A DNA stretch of 64,000 nucleotides from Gemmatimonadales bacterium (GTDB taxonomy: Bacteria; Gemmatimonadota; Gemmatimonadetes; Longimicrobiales; Gaopeijiaceae), in contig REED01000192.1 of assembly GCA_007695225.1 (NCBI GenBank), positions 1 through 64,000 on the forward strand. The letters run 5' to 3'. Position 1 is the stretch's first letter; each line of letters begins with the position of its first letter. The position numbers and the translations under genes were made by a program. A model generated the notes under the pieces. The model was not told the DNA's origin. It was given only the letters and a program-made list of their open reading frames with translations, and searched no databases. This document shows positions 52,627-62,012 of this stretch, piece after piece.

Positions 52627-55600
52627 ATGATGGGAATGCTGCCTGCTACCTTTCGCGGCCGGATCCTCGCCCTGGGGACCCTGGCCCTCGCCCTGGTCCT
52701 GGGCTTCATCGCCCTTGAAGTGGCCCGGGAATACCGGATCTCCTTTGCGGAGACCCGGGAGGCAGTGGTGGACCTCTCCGATGGCCTGGCTCGGGATCTG
52801 GATCGGTGGGTGGGGGATGCCCGGGGCGTCGTGACCCGTATGGCGGCGCACCCCGATGTTCGGGCTCTGGATGCCACCGGCTGCGCCCCCTGGATCGAGG
52901 AGGTGGGATGGCTCCTTCCGGGCTATGGCGATCTTCGGGTGGTGGATGCCGGGGGGACCACGGCCTGCGCCGCCTCGGACTTCGGCGGATGGACCGACGA
53001 CGCCCGGGGGCTGACCTGGTTCCGTATGGTCCAGGAAGAGGGAGGCTTTGTTGTGACTCCTGCCGAAGGGGGCAGCGAACCCGATGGGGCGGCAGGCGGG
53101 GGTGATTGGAGGGTGGTCCTGTCCCACCCCATCCTGGCGGAAGACGGGGCCTTCCTGGGGGCAGTGGCCGTGGCGCTCTTCCTCTCCGACCTCCAGGAGC
53201 GGCTCCCCCTCCGGGGACTGCCCGTGGGATCGGTGATCAGCGTGGTGGATTCCTCCGGAATGGTGCTGGCCAATTCCCGGGCGCCTGAAGAGCTGGTGGG
53301 AACGAACTATCGCGCTGCAGGCCGAGTGGATCCTCCCCCCGGCCAGCGGGGGGTGATGGAGCAGGAGGGGTTGGACGATGTGGAGCGGCTCTGGGGGTAT
53401 TCCAGGACCACCCTGGCCCCGTGGACGGTGGTTTCCGGGGTGCCCCACGCGGCACTCCTGGGTCCGGTGCGGGCCCGGGCGTTGGAGCGGAGCGGGGTGG
53501 GCCTCGCCGTCCTCCTTCTCATGAGTCTCGGGCTGTTTGGAGCCGACCGGACCATCCGGCGGGGATTTGACGTACTCCAGCGGGGGGCACGGGAAGCCGC
53601 TCGGATTCGGGGAGTCCGGGTGCGGGAGACGGGTCTCCGGGAATTCCAGGAGGTAGCCCGGGTTCTCAACCACACCCTGGAGGCCCGGGATCAGGCGGAG
53701 GAAGAGCTCGCGTCGGCCCTGGAGCGGCATGAACTCGTCCTCCGGGCCACCCGTGACATGATCTGGGACTGGGATCCCGTCGCTGGCCGGGTCCAGCGGA
53801 ATGAGGCCCTGCGGAGTTTTACCGGGGACGAGGGTCCCATCTCGCAGGTCAGCGGGACGGAGGCCCTGTGGTTCCATCGCATTCCGGAACCTCATCGTTC
53901 CCGGGTACGACTGAGCCTGGAGCAGGCCCTGGAGAGCGGGGATTCCATCTGGATCCAGGAGTACCCCATGGAGCGCTATGACGGCTCCATCCGGCGCATT
54001 CTGGACCGGGGGTACGTGGTCCGGACCGAGGGCGGCCAGCCGGTCCGGGTGGTGGGGATCATGTCCGACGTCACCGAGGAGAGGGAGCGGGCCGAGGAGG
54101 TCCGGCGGGCCAAGGACCGATATGAGTCCATTCTCCGGCACGCCCCCTTTGGCGTATTCCTCACCACCGGGAACGGACTGATCCTGGAGTGGAATCCGGC
54201 GCTGGAAGCCATCCTCGGAGAGACGTGGACCCCGGACCGACCCGGTCGGACGGCGGCAGAACTCTTTCTGGATCCTCGCTCCTGGGAGGAACTCCTGGAG
54301 GATGCGGAGCGGGAGGGGACGGTGATGGGGCGGGAGGCCAAGTGGACCCGGGGTGACGGGGAGGAGATCTTCGTCCGCCTCACGGCCAGCTCCTTCCTGG
54401 GAGAGGGCCGCCCCACGCTGGAGGTGCTTGCGGAGGATGTGACGGAGCGCCGGCGTTTGGGGGAGCAGATGCGCCAGGTCCAGAAGATGGAGGCTGTGGG
54501 CCGGCTGGCGGGAGGCGTGGCCCACGACTTCAACAATCTCCTCACCGTGATCTCCGGCGAAGCCCGGCTCCTCATCTCCGATGATCTTCCGCCGGAGATG
54601 AGGGAGAGTCTGGAGGCCATCCGGGAGGCGGGAGACCGGGGGTCCGCCCTCACACGTCAGCTCCTGGCCTTCTCCCGCCGCCAGGTGACCCGGCCCAGCC
54701 CCCAGGACCTGAACCAGGTGGTGGACAGGATCCAGCGCATGCTCCTTCGTCTCATGGGCGACCATATCCATCTCAGGACGGAGTTGACACCGGACCTTCC
54801 CCCCGTGGTGGTGGATTCCGGAGAAATGGAGCAGGTCATCATGAACCTGACCCTGAACGCCCGGGACGCCATGCCCGAAGGAGGAACTCTCTGTATCTCC
54901 ACTTCGCTGCGGAACCTCACCGCGACAGAGGCCCGACTCCAGCACCCGAAGCTCTCGGCGGGGAAGTACGTGGTCCTGTCGGTGGTGGACGGAGGAACCG
55001 GAATCGACCCCGAGGTGGTCTCTCGCATCTTTGATCCCTTCTTCACCACGAAGCCGGTGGGGAAAGGGACCGGGCTTGGTCTCGCCACTGTATACGGGGT
55101 GGTCACCCGGGCCGGCGGCCAGGTGGTGGTGGACAGCCGGATGGGCGCAGGGACCACCTTTCGGGTGTTCCTGCCCGTTTCCCCAACCGGCTTCGAGATC
55201 ACCCCGGAGGAGGCGTCAGCGACCCCAGTCCCGGTGCCTAGCCAGGGCCATGTACTGGTGGTGGAGGACGAGGAGAGCGTCCGCCGGATGGCGGGACGCA
55301 TCCTGAACCGGGGGGGATACGATGTGCGTCCCTTCGCAACGCCGGCCTCGGCGCTGGCGGCCATCCGGGATCCTGCCATTCCCGTCGACCTTCTCCTCAC
55401 CGATGTGAAAATGCCTGGAATGAGCGGAGAGGAGCTCGCCCTTCAGGCCCGACGCCTTCGACCTGATCTTCCGGTTCTCTTCATGTCGGGCTATCCGGAA
55501 GAGGCGGAGATCGAGGATCGCCTCAAGGAGGGGGGGGCGGCCTTTCTTCCCAAGCCCTTCACTCCCGAGGCCCTTCTGCAGCAGATCCGTCGTCTCCTGG

Positions 55601-55632
55601 AGGTGACCCGGGCCGCACGAACGCCTCCCTGA
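52627..55632 (+). CDS. Hybrid sensor histidine kinase (membrane sensor, two PAS-like domains, HisKA, HATPase, C-terminal REC)
   Basis: H-box '[20 protein letters not shown]'; '[20 protein letters not shown]'; '[14 protein letters not shown]'; REC '[18 protein letters not shown]...[18 protein letters not shown]'. Confidence 0.93.
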   Translation: MMGMLPATFRGRILALGTLALALVLGFIALEVAREYRISFAETREAVVDLSDGLARDLDRWVGDARGVVTRMAAHPDVRALDATGCAPWIEEVGWLLPGYGDLRVVDAGGTTACAASDFGGWTDDARGLTWFRMVQEEGGFVVTPAEGGSEPDGAAGGGDWRVVLSHPILAEDGAFLGAVAVALFLSDLQERLPLRGLPVGSVISVVDSSGMVLANSRAPEELVGTNYRAAGRVDPPPGQRGVMEQEGLDDVERLWGYSRTTLAPWTVVSGVPHAALLGPVRARALERSGVGLAVLLLMSLGLFGADRTIRRGFDVLQRGAREAARIRGVRVRETGLREFQEVARVLNHTLEARDQAEEELASALERHELVLRATRDMIWDWDPVAGRVQRNEALRSFTGDEGPISQVSGTEALWFHRIPEPHRSRVRLSLEQALESGDSIWIQEYPMERYDGSIRRILDRGYVVRTEGGQPVRVVGIMSDVTEERERAEEVRRAKDRYESILRHAPFGVFLTTGNGLILEWNPALEAILGETWTPDRPGRTAAELFLDPRSWEELLEDAEREGTVMGREAKWTRGDGEEIFVRLTASSFLGEGRPTLEVLAEDVTERRRLGEQMRQVQKMEAVGRLAGGVAHDFNNLLTVISGEARLLISDDLPPEMRESLEAIREAGDRGSALTRQLLAFSRRQVTRPSPQDLNQVVDRIQRMLLRLMGDHIHLRTELTPDLPPVVVDSGEMEQVIMNLTLNARDAMPEGGTLCISTSLRNLTATEARLQHPKLSAGKYVVLSVVDGGTGIDPEVVSRIFDPFFTTKPVGKGTGLGLATVYGVVTRAGGQVVVDSRMGAGTTFRVFLPVSPTGFEITPEEASATPVPVPSQGHVLVVEDEESVRRMAGRILNRGGYDVRPFATPASALAAIRDPAIPVDLLLTDVKMPGMSGEELALQARRLRPDLPVLFMSGYPEEAEIEDRLKEGGAAFLPKPFTPEALLQQIRRLLEVTRAARTPP

Positions 55633-55658
55633 TCTCCCCTGAATTGTCTGGGGAGATC
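55631..55658. terminator. Stem-loop GATCTCCCC-N10-GGGGAGATC at the 3' end of the hybrid kinase gene
   Basis: Perfect 9-bp inverted repeat overlapping the stop codon; no obvious U-tract. Confidence 0.45.
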
Positions 55659-55683
55659 TCCGTGCCAACCCAACATCCCACTT

Positions 55684-55717
55684 CACGTCTACGTCTCACG
55701 TCTACGTCCACGTCCAC
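55684..55717. repeat. Array of ACGT-containing tandem units (cACGTctACGTctcACGTctACGTccACGTccACG) upstream of the S9 peptidase
   Basis: Five ACGT tetramers within about 34 bp in the intergenic region, read directly. Confidence 0.6.
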
Positions 55718-55761
55718 GCGGTTCGGCTCCGGCCGGATCCCGGTCAGACCGGAGCTGGCGC

Positions 55762-58107
55762 ATGACCCATCCTTCCTCCTCTTTCCGCTTCTTCCGCCTC
55801 GTCTTGGCGGCGGGACTCCTGCTGGTGGTCCCCTCGGCCCTTCTGGCACAGGTGGACCCGATCCCCGGTGGACAGCTCACCGCCGCCGACTACCAGCGCG
55901 CCGAGGCCTTCCTCTCCGGCAACCTGGAGACACGGCTCTTCCGGGCCCAGGTTTCCCCCGTCTTCCATGAAGGAGACCGCTTCTGGTACCGGGTCCGGGT
56001 GCCTGGAGGATTCGAGTTCGTGGCGGTGGATCCGGAACGGGGGGTACGGGAGCCCGCCTTCGATCATTCCCGGCTCTCCGCTGCCCTTAGCCGGGCCGCG
56101 AACGGTTCCTTTGAAGCGTGGCAGCTGCCCCTCACGTCCCTCCATCGATTCAACCCTGGAGTGGAGGTGGAGGTGGAGGTGGAGGGGACCCGGTTCCGCT
56201 GCGACCTGGGGGGCTACGAATGCGACGAGGTGGGGGAGCCGGTCCGGCCCCCGGCCGGGGTGACCTCGCCCGACGGACGATACACGGCGTTCCGCAGGGA
56301 CCATGACCTCTGGGTCTTCGACTCGGAGGAGGGTGAGGAGATCCGCCTCACCACCGATGGTGAGGAGCGCTACGGGTACGCTTCCGATTCCCAGGGATGG
56401 CGGAGGACCGAGATGCCCATCCTTCTCTGGTCCCCGGATTCCAGGAGGATCGCCACCTACCGTCTGGATGAGCGAGGGGTGGAGGAGATGCACCTCCTGC
56501 GCACCGCCGAGCCCCGCCCGGAGCATGTGGCCTGGCCCTATGCCCTCCCGGGGGACTCGGTGGTTCCCATGTTGGAGCGGGTGGTGATCCACCTGGAGGA
56601 TCGCCGGGTGGTCCCCCTGGAGACGCCCCCCGATCACCAGCGGACCTCCTCCTGTTGCGGACTCGCCCGGGGCCAGGACTGGGCCGACGTGGAGTGGAGC
56701 CGCGATGGGAGCCGGCTGGCCTTCGTGTCCGTATCCCGGGACTATCGAACCGCCACCCTAAGGGTAGCGGACCCCGAGACCGGGGCCGTGCGAACGGTCC
56801 TGGAGGAGAGCCATCCCATCTTCTTCGAATCCCACGTGGCTTCGGGCGGCGTCCCCAACTGGCGGGTCCTGGATGGACGCAGGGAGGTGCTCTGGTTCTC
56901 CCAGAGGGACGGATGGGGGCATCTCTTCCTCTATGACCTGGACTCGGGCGCCCTGAAGAACCGGATCACCGGAGGGGACTGGAATGTCCTGGACGTGACC
57001 CGTGTGGACCCGGAAGCAGGCACCCTCCACTTCACTGCGGTGGGACGGGAGGCGGGAGAGGACCCCTACCACCGACACCTCTACCGGGTCGGGCTGGACG
57101 GGTCGGGGCTCACCCGCCTCACCAGCGAGTCCGGAGATCACGAGATCACCCTGACCCCTTCCGGCGCCTTCTTCGTGGCCCGCGTGTCCACGGTGGAGGT
57201 GCCTCCGGTCACCACCCTTCGGAGGACGCGGGACGGTGGGGCGGTCCGGCTCCTGGAAGATGCGGATGTCAGCGAGCTGGAGCTGCTCGGGTGGAGACCT
57301 CCCGAGTCCTTCCGGGCCAAGGGGAGAGACGGCGTCACCGACGTCTACGGCCTCCTCATCCGACCCTCCCACTTCGATCCCGAGAAGCGCTATCCGGTGG
57401 TGAACGCCATCTACCCCGGCCCCCAGACCGGAAGCGTGGGGACCCGGGGGTACGCCGTGAGCCGACGGGGCCAGGCCCACGCCCTGGCGGAACTGGGATT
57501 CATCGTGGTCCTGGTGGATGCCCTGGGGTCTCCCCTCCGATCCAAGGCGTTTCACACCGCGTACTATGGGGACATGGGAGACAACGGCCTCCCGGACCAG
57601 ATCGCGGCCATGCGGGAACTGGCTTCCCGGCACCCCTGGATCGACCTGGATCGGGCGGGGATCTACGGCCACTCCGGAGGCGGGTTCGCCACGGCTGCGG
57701 CCCTGCTTCGCCATCCGGACTTCTTCCACGTGGGAGTGTCGGGAGCTGGGAATCACGACAACCGGGGATACACCTACTACTGGGGGGAGAAGTACCAGGG
57801 GCTCCTCACGGTGGACGAGGACGGCGTCGACTCCTACGAGAACCAGGCGAATCACCTCCTGGCGGAGAATCTCAGGGGAAGGCTCCTCCTGAGCTACGGG
57901 ACCATGGACACCAACGTCCACCCCAATACCACCCTCCTCCTCATCGATGCCCTGGTGGACGCCAACAAGGACTTCGACCTCCTGGTGTTGCCGAACCGGG
58001 GCCATGGCTACGCCAACGAGCCCTACGCCGTTCGCCGCACCTGGGACTACTTCGTGGAGCACCTCATGGGGAAGGCACCGCCCCGGGAGTACCGGATCGG
58101 GGGCTAG
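55762..58107 (+). CDS. S9 family prolyl oligopeptidase / dipeptidyl peptidase IV-like peptidase, exported
   Basis: Signal peptide-like 'FFRLVLAAGLLLVVPSALLAQ'; beta-propeller DPP4 N-domain 'LWVFDSEEGEEIRLTTDGEE...YASDSQGWRRTEMPILLWSPDSRRIATYRLDERGVEE'; catalytic 'GIYGHSGGGFATAAALL', 'NRGHGYANEPYAVRRTWDYFVEHLMG'. Confidence 0.92.
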   Translation: MTHPSSSFRFFRLVLAAGLLLVVPSALLAQVDPIPGGQLTAADYQRAEAFLSGNLETRLFRAQVSPVFHEGDRFWYRVRVPGGFEFVAVDPERGVREPAFDHSRLSAALSRAANGSFEAWQLPLTSLHRFNPGVEVEVEVEGTRFRCDLGGYECDEVGEPVRPPAGVTSPDGRYTAFRRDHDLWVFDSEEGEEIRLTTDGEERYGYASDSQGWRRTEMPILLWSPDSRRIATYRLDERGVEEMHLLRTAEPRPEHVAWPYALPGDSVVPMLERVVIHLEDRRVVPLETPPDHQRTSSCCGLARGQDWADVEWSRDGSRLAFVSVSRDYRTATLRVADPETGAVRTVLEESHPIFFESHVASGGVPNWRVLDGRREVLWFSQRDGWGHLFLYDLDSGALKNRITGGDWNVLDVTRVDPEAGTLHFTAVGREAGEDPYHRHLYRVGLDGSGLTRLTSESGDHEITLTPSGAFFVARVSTVEVPPVTTLRRTRDGGAVRLLEDADVSELELLGWRPPESFRAKGRDGVTDVYGLLIRPSHFDPEKRYPVVNAIYPGPQTGSVGTRGYAVSRRGQAHALAELGFIVVLVDALGSPLRSKAFHTAYYGDMGDNGLPDQIAAMRELASRHPWIDLDRAGIYGHSGGGFATAAALLRHPDFFHVGVSGAGNHDNRGYTYYWGEKYQGLLTVDEDGVDSYENQANHLLAENLRGRLLLSYGTMDTNVHPNTTLLLIDALVDANKDFDLLVLPNRGHGYANEPYAVRRTWDYFVEHLMGKAPPREYRIGG

Positions 58108-58119
58108 GTCCCCTCCGGC

Positions 58120-58140
58120 GGGCCGTGTCCGGGGCGGCCC
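58120..58140. terminator. Possible stem-loop GGGCCG-N9-CGGCCC between convergent S9 peptidase and P5CDH genes
   Basis: Perfect 6-bp arms in a 39-bp convergent gap. Confidence 0.35.
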
Positions 58141-58146
58141 TCTTCC

Positions 58147-59775
58147 TCACCCCCCCATGTGGGGATAGCGCCAGTCGGTGGGGGGGTCGAAGGTCTCTTT
58201 CAGGACCCGAGGAGAGACCCACCGCAGGAGGTTCAGGTGGGAGCCCGCCTTGTCATTGGTTCCCGATGCCCGGGCGCCACCGAAGGGCTGCTGGCCCACA
58301 ACGGCGCCCGTGGGCTTGTCATTGATGTAGAAGTTTCCAGCCGCGTTGCGGAGGGTCCGGGCAGCCTCCCGGACCGCACGTCGGTCCTGGGAGAAGACGG
58401 CACCGGTGAGGCCGTAGGGGCTGGTGGTGTCCACGAGCTCCAGGGTCTCGGCCCAGCGGGCGTCGTCGTAGACGTGGATGGTGAGGATGGGCCCGAAGAG
58501 TTCCCGCTCCATGGTGTCGTACCGGGGGTCGTCCGTGACCAGCACGGTGGGTTCGACGAACCAGCCCTCCGCGTCATCGGTTCCCCCTCCCACCAGGATC
58601 TCCACCCCCGGGGCGGCCCGGGCCGCCTCGATGGCGTCCTGGTGTTTCTTGAAGGCGCCCCCGTCGATGACGGCCCCCATGAAGGTGGAAAGGTCCTCCA
58701 CGTTCCCCATGGTGATCTCCTCCGCCAGGGCCACCAGCCCGTCCCGCACCTCGGGCCAGAGGGATCGGGGAATGTAGGCCCGGGAGGCGGCGGAGCACTT
58801 TTGTCCCTGATACTCAAAGGCGCCCCGCCCCAGGGCCACCACCAGGGCATCCACGTCGGCGGAGGGGTGGGCCACCACGAAGTCCTTTCCTCCCGTCTCC
58901 CCGACGATCCGTGGGTAGGTACGGTAGCGTCCCAGTTGGTCGCCGGCCTTCTTCCAGAGGGACCGGAAGACCCCGGCGGATCCGGTGAAGTGGAGGCCGG
59001 CGAAATCCCGGTGGGCCATGGCCACGTCGGAGATGGCCGCTCCGTCTCCGTGAACGACGTTGATCACCCCATCAGGTAAGCCCGCTTCCCGGAAAACCTC
59101 CATGGTGTAGTAGGCCGAGAGGGCCTGCTTCTCCGACGGCTTCCAGAGCACCACGTTCCCCATGATCGCCGGCGCTGCGGGGAGGTTACCCCCGATGGCG
59201 GTGAAGTTGAAGGGGGTGATGGCCAGGACGAAGCCTTCCAGGGGACGATACTCCAGCCGATTCCAGACGCCCTCGGAGGAATGGGGCTGGCCCTCGTAGA
59301 TGGCTTCGGCGAAGTGGACGTTGAAGCGGAGGAAGTCGATGAGTTCGCAGGCGGCGTCGATCTCCGCCTGGATCACCGACTTGGACTGTCCCAGGATGGT
59401 GGAGCCATTGAGCACGTCCCGATAGGGACCGGAGATGAGTTCCGCCGCCTTCAGGAAGATGGCGGCCCGGTCCTGGAAGGGCATGGTGCCCCATTCGCTC
59501 CGTGCGCTCCCGGCCGCCTGGATGGCCGACTCCACCTGCGGAGTTCCGGCAGCCTGGACACGGGCCAGTTCGCGATGCCGCCGATGGGGAGAGAACTGGG
59601 TGAAGGTGCCCTCCCCCTTCTCGTCCCGTCCGCCGATGATGAGGGGGACGTCCCGTACCACATCGTCCTGAGCGGCGAGCCACCGGCCCAAGGAGTCGCG
59701 TTCGGGGGAATCGGGGGCGTAGTCCAGGACCGGCTCGTTGTCCGGGAAGGGAACGTGGAAGCGACCGTTGGTCAT
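58147..59775 (-). CDS. L-glutamate gamma-semialdehyde (1-pyrroline-5-carboxylate) dehydrogenase
   Basis: 'VNEPVLDYAPDSPER'-type N-terminus, 'AITPFNFTAIGGNLPAAPAIMGNVVLWKPSEKQ', 'IVGETGGKDFVVAHPSADVDALVVALGRGAFEYQGQKCSAASRAYIPRSLW', 'AGNFYINDKPTGAVVGQQPFGGARASGTNDKAG'. Confidence 0.94.
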   Translation of the reverse strand: MTNGRFHVPFPDNEPVLDYAPDSPERDSLGRWLAAQDDVVRDVPLIIGGRDEKGEGTFTQFSPHRRHRELARVQAAGTPQVESAIQAAGSARSEWGTMPFQDRAAIFLKAAELISGPYRDVLNGSTILGQSKSVIQAEIDAACELIDFLRFNVHFAEAIYEGQPHSSEGVWNRLEYRPLEGFVLAITPFNFTAIGGNLPAAPAIMGNVVLWKPSEKQALSAYYTMEVFREAGLPDGVINVVHGDGAAISDVAMAHRDFAGLHFTGSAGVFRSLWKKAGDQLGRYRTYPRIVGETGGKDFVVAHPSADVDALVVALGRGAFEYQGQKCSAASRAYIPRSLWPEVRDGLVALAEEITMGNVEDLSTFMGAVIDGGAFKKHQDAIEAARAAPGVEILVGGGTDDAEGWFVEPTVLVTDDPRYDTMERELFGPILTIHVYDDARWAETLELVDTTSPYGLTGAVFSQDRRAVREAARTLRNAAGNFYINDKPTGAVVGQQPFGGARASGTNDKAGSHLNLLRWVSPRVLKETFDPPTDWRYPHMGG

Positions 59776-59834
59776 GAGAGGTTCCTCGATGGGGTTGGTG
59801 GGTGTCGGTCCGGTGCGTGGATCACGGTTGGCTG

Positions 59835-60356
59835 TCAGGAATGGACATCGGGAACGGGCGTCCTGCCGCCATCACCGGCGGCGGCCAGTTGGACCAGGGT
59901 CTCGGCGTCGATCCGATAGGTGTGCCACTCGGAGAGCTGGATGGCTCCTCGGCGTTCATAGAAGCGGATGGCTCCGTCGTTCCAGTCCTGGACCATCCAC
60001 TCCATGCGACCGCAGCCCCGGCGCACGGCTTCCTCGACCAGGTACTGGAACATGGTGCCTCCGAATCCCCGTCCCCGGTATGCATCCAGGACGAAGATAT
60101 CCTCGAGAAAGAGGGTGGGGCGAGCCAGGAAGGAAGAATAGGCCTCGAAGGTGATGGCGTATCCCACATCCTTCCCGTCGATGGTGGCCAGGAAGGCGGC
60201 GTAGCGAGGAGGGTTCGCCAGCCCGTCCCGGACCAGGCGGTGGCGAGCCGTGGGAGAGGGCCGATCCATCTGTTCGAAGTCGGCGTGGGCGTCCACCAGG
60301 GTGAGGAAGACCTCCATGTCGGCCTCTCCCAGGGGTCGGATCCGGACATCGGTCAC
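59835..60356 (-). CDS. GNAT-family N-acetyltransferase
   Basis: Likely GTG start overlapping the upstream stop (GTGA); 'TLFLEDIFVLDAYRGRGFGGTMFQYLVEEAVRRGCGRMEWMVQDWNDGAIRFYERRGA'. Confidence 0.88.
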   Translation of the reverse strand: MTDVRIRPLGEADMEVFLTLVDAHADFEQMDRPSPTARHRLVRDGLANPPRYAAFLATIDGKDVGYAITFEAYSSFLARPTLFLEDIFVLDAYRGRGFGGTMFQYLVEEAVRRGCGRMEWMVQDWNDGAIRFYERRGAIQLSEWHTYRIDAETLVQLAAAGDGGRTPVPDVHS

Positions 60357-60832
60357 GGCTCCGCGGAGGGAATGACGGTGATCTCCAGGAAGGCGGAAGC
60401 CCGGGCTCCGTTGAACTCGATCACTTCCAGTCCCGCCAAATAGATACCCGGGTCCTCGTAGACCCATTCCACCTCCAGACTGGCCCGACGGGCGCCGCCG
60501 GCTTCACTGGTCTGCTGTCCTCCGTCGCCGAAATTCAGGACCAGTGCGCCCAGCCGGTCTCCTGTTCCCTCGGCGGAGAATCGCACCGTCTGGCCTGCGA
60601 CCAGGGAAAGCTGATCCGCCTCGAGGGACGCCGAGAGGGCGAGGGGGGATTCGGCGGTAATGAAGTCGCACCCCGCCACGAAGAGAAGCAGGGGGAGGAC
60701 CAGGGGAAGGATTCCGGCGGGGACGTCCGGTGGGAATGGCCAACGGACCCCAGGACGAAAGGGGGAACGCCGTCGATCTCCGAGTCGATGTCCTGGTCGC
60801 GGCTTCGGATGCGGGAGATGGTACGGAGTCAT
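60353..60832 (-). CDS. Putative lipoprotein with PKD-like fold
   Basis: Lipobox-like 'LLFVAGC' then 'LVAGQTVRFSAEGTGDRLGALVLNFGDGGQQTSEAGGARRASLEVEWVYEDPGIYLAGLEVIEFNGARASAFLEITV'. Confidence 0.6.
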   Translation of the reverse strand: MTPYHLPHPKPRPGHRLGDRRRSPFRPGVRWPFPPDVPAGILPLVLPLLLFVAGCDFITAESPLALSASLEADQLSLVAGQTVRFSAEGTGDRLGALVLNFGDGGQQTSEAGGARRASLEVEWVYEDPGIYLAGLEVIEFNGARASAFLEITVIPSAEP

Positions 60833-61863
60833 CCGGTGCCTCCGGATCGGGCGTCCATGATGCGCTCTCCCCGCCGATCGGCCAGGAGGATGAAGTCCAG
60901 GATGGTCTCCACTGCTTCAACGTAGAAGCCCGGTGTGATGTCCTCCACCACGTCGGTGGGGTCGTGGTATCCCGGATGGTCCTCCACTCCGAAGTAGAGG
61001 AAGGGGATCCCCGCCTGGTGGAAGGGCCCGTGATCCGACGCCATGGTCCAGTCCTCTCCGGGGGGAAGGTCGGGCCGGTCATGGCCCATGAGTAGGGAGA
61101 TGGACGAGGCAGCGGCCACCTCCTCCACCAGGGGCCTGAGGAAGGGGTAGTGATGCGTGCCTACGGCGTAGAGCTCCCCTGCCTCGCTCCGGCTCACCAT
61201 GTCCAGGTTGACGTTCATCACGATGCGGTCGAGGGGGACCGGGGGGTCCTGGATGAAGGCCCGGGCACCCTGGAGCCCCATCTCCTCGGCGTCGAAGGCG
61301 ACGAAGAGCAGAGAATGTCGGGGGAGGTTCCGGCTGAACCAATCGGCCAGGGCCAGGATGGCTGACGTCCCCGACGCATTGTCGTCGGCCCCGTTGAAGA
61401 TATCGCCGTTCTGGATTCCCAGGTGGTCGTAGTGGGCCGATACCACGATGAACCGATCCGGATGCGTTGTCCCCGGGACCAGGGCATGGAAGTTCACGCC
61501 CTGGTATGTGGCCCCGTCCTGGCGGGCGACGAACTCGAAGGACCGGGTTCGCTGGCCATCCACTAATCCCAGCCCCCGCTCCTCCATGGCCCGGCTCAGG
61601 AAGCGCCGGGCCCGTTCGATCCCCGGGGTGCCGGTGCGACGACCTTCCATGGAGTCGTGGGCCAGGATCCTCTGGTCTTCCAGCAAGCGATCCCCATCGA
61701 TGCGGGGGCGCTCGCCGAACCGGTCGGAGACCTGCCCCAGGACGGGGCCGGTGTGAACCGTTGCCGGAGTCCCGACGGTGGGTGCGCCCAGGGCCAGAAG
61801 CAGGAGAAAGGGCAGCATCCCCCCCCGAAGAAGGGGGAGAAGGGTGGAACGTGATGAGGTCAT
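60829..61863 (-). CDS. M28-family metallopeptidase (aminopeptidase), exported
   Basis: 'VVSAHYDHLGIQNGDIFNGADDNASGTSAILALADWF', 'LLFVAFDAEEMGLQGARAFIQDP', 'TMASDHGPFHQAGIPFLYFGVEDHPGYHDPTD'. Confidence 0.92.
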   Translation of the reverse strand: MTSSRSTLLPLLRGGMLPFLLLLALGAPTVGTPATVHTGPVLGQVSDRFGERPRIDGDRLLEDQRILAHDSMEGRRTGTPGIERARRFLSRAMEERGLGLVDGQRTRSFEFVARQDGATYQGVNFHALVPGTTHPDRFIVVSAHYDHLGIQNGDIFNGADDNASGTSAILALADWFSRNLPRHSLLFVAFDAEEMGLQGARAFIQDPPVPLDRIVMNVNLDMVSRSEAGELYAVGTHHYPFLRPLVEEVAAASSISLLMGHDRPDLPPGEDWTMASDHGPFHQAGIPFLYFGVEDHPGYHDPTDVVEDITPGFYVEAVETILDFILLADRRGERIMDARSGGTG

Positions 61864-62012
61864 GTGCCCTCCGCGCCAGGGAACTGTCGGCATCGCTCTG
61901 GGGAAACAAGAATAATATCCCCGCGGGGGAGACGGAGCCTCTACTCAGGTTTCCTGATTCTCCCCCTCAGGGATCGTGCCTCCTTCCAGCTTCCACTCCG
62001 GTTGACCCTCCC

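Noticed and set aside
56154-56190. GTGGAG microsatellite (VEVEVEVE) in the S9 peptidase
   Set aside because: Short, in-frame and within a coding region; no evidence of a phase-variable (non-multiple-of-3) unit.
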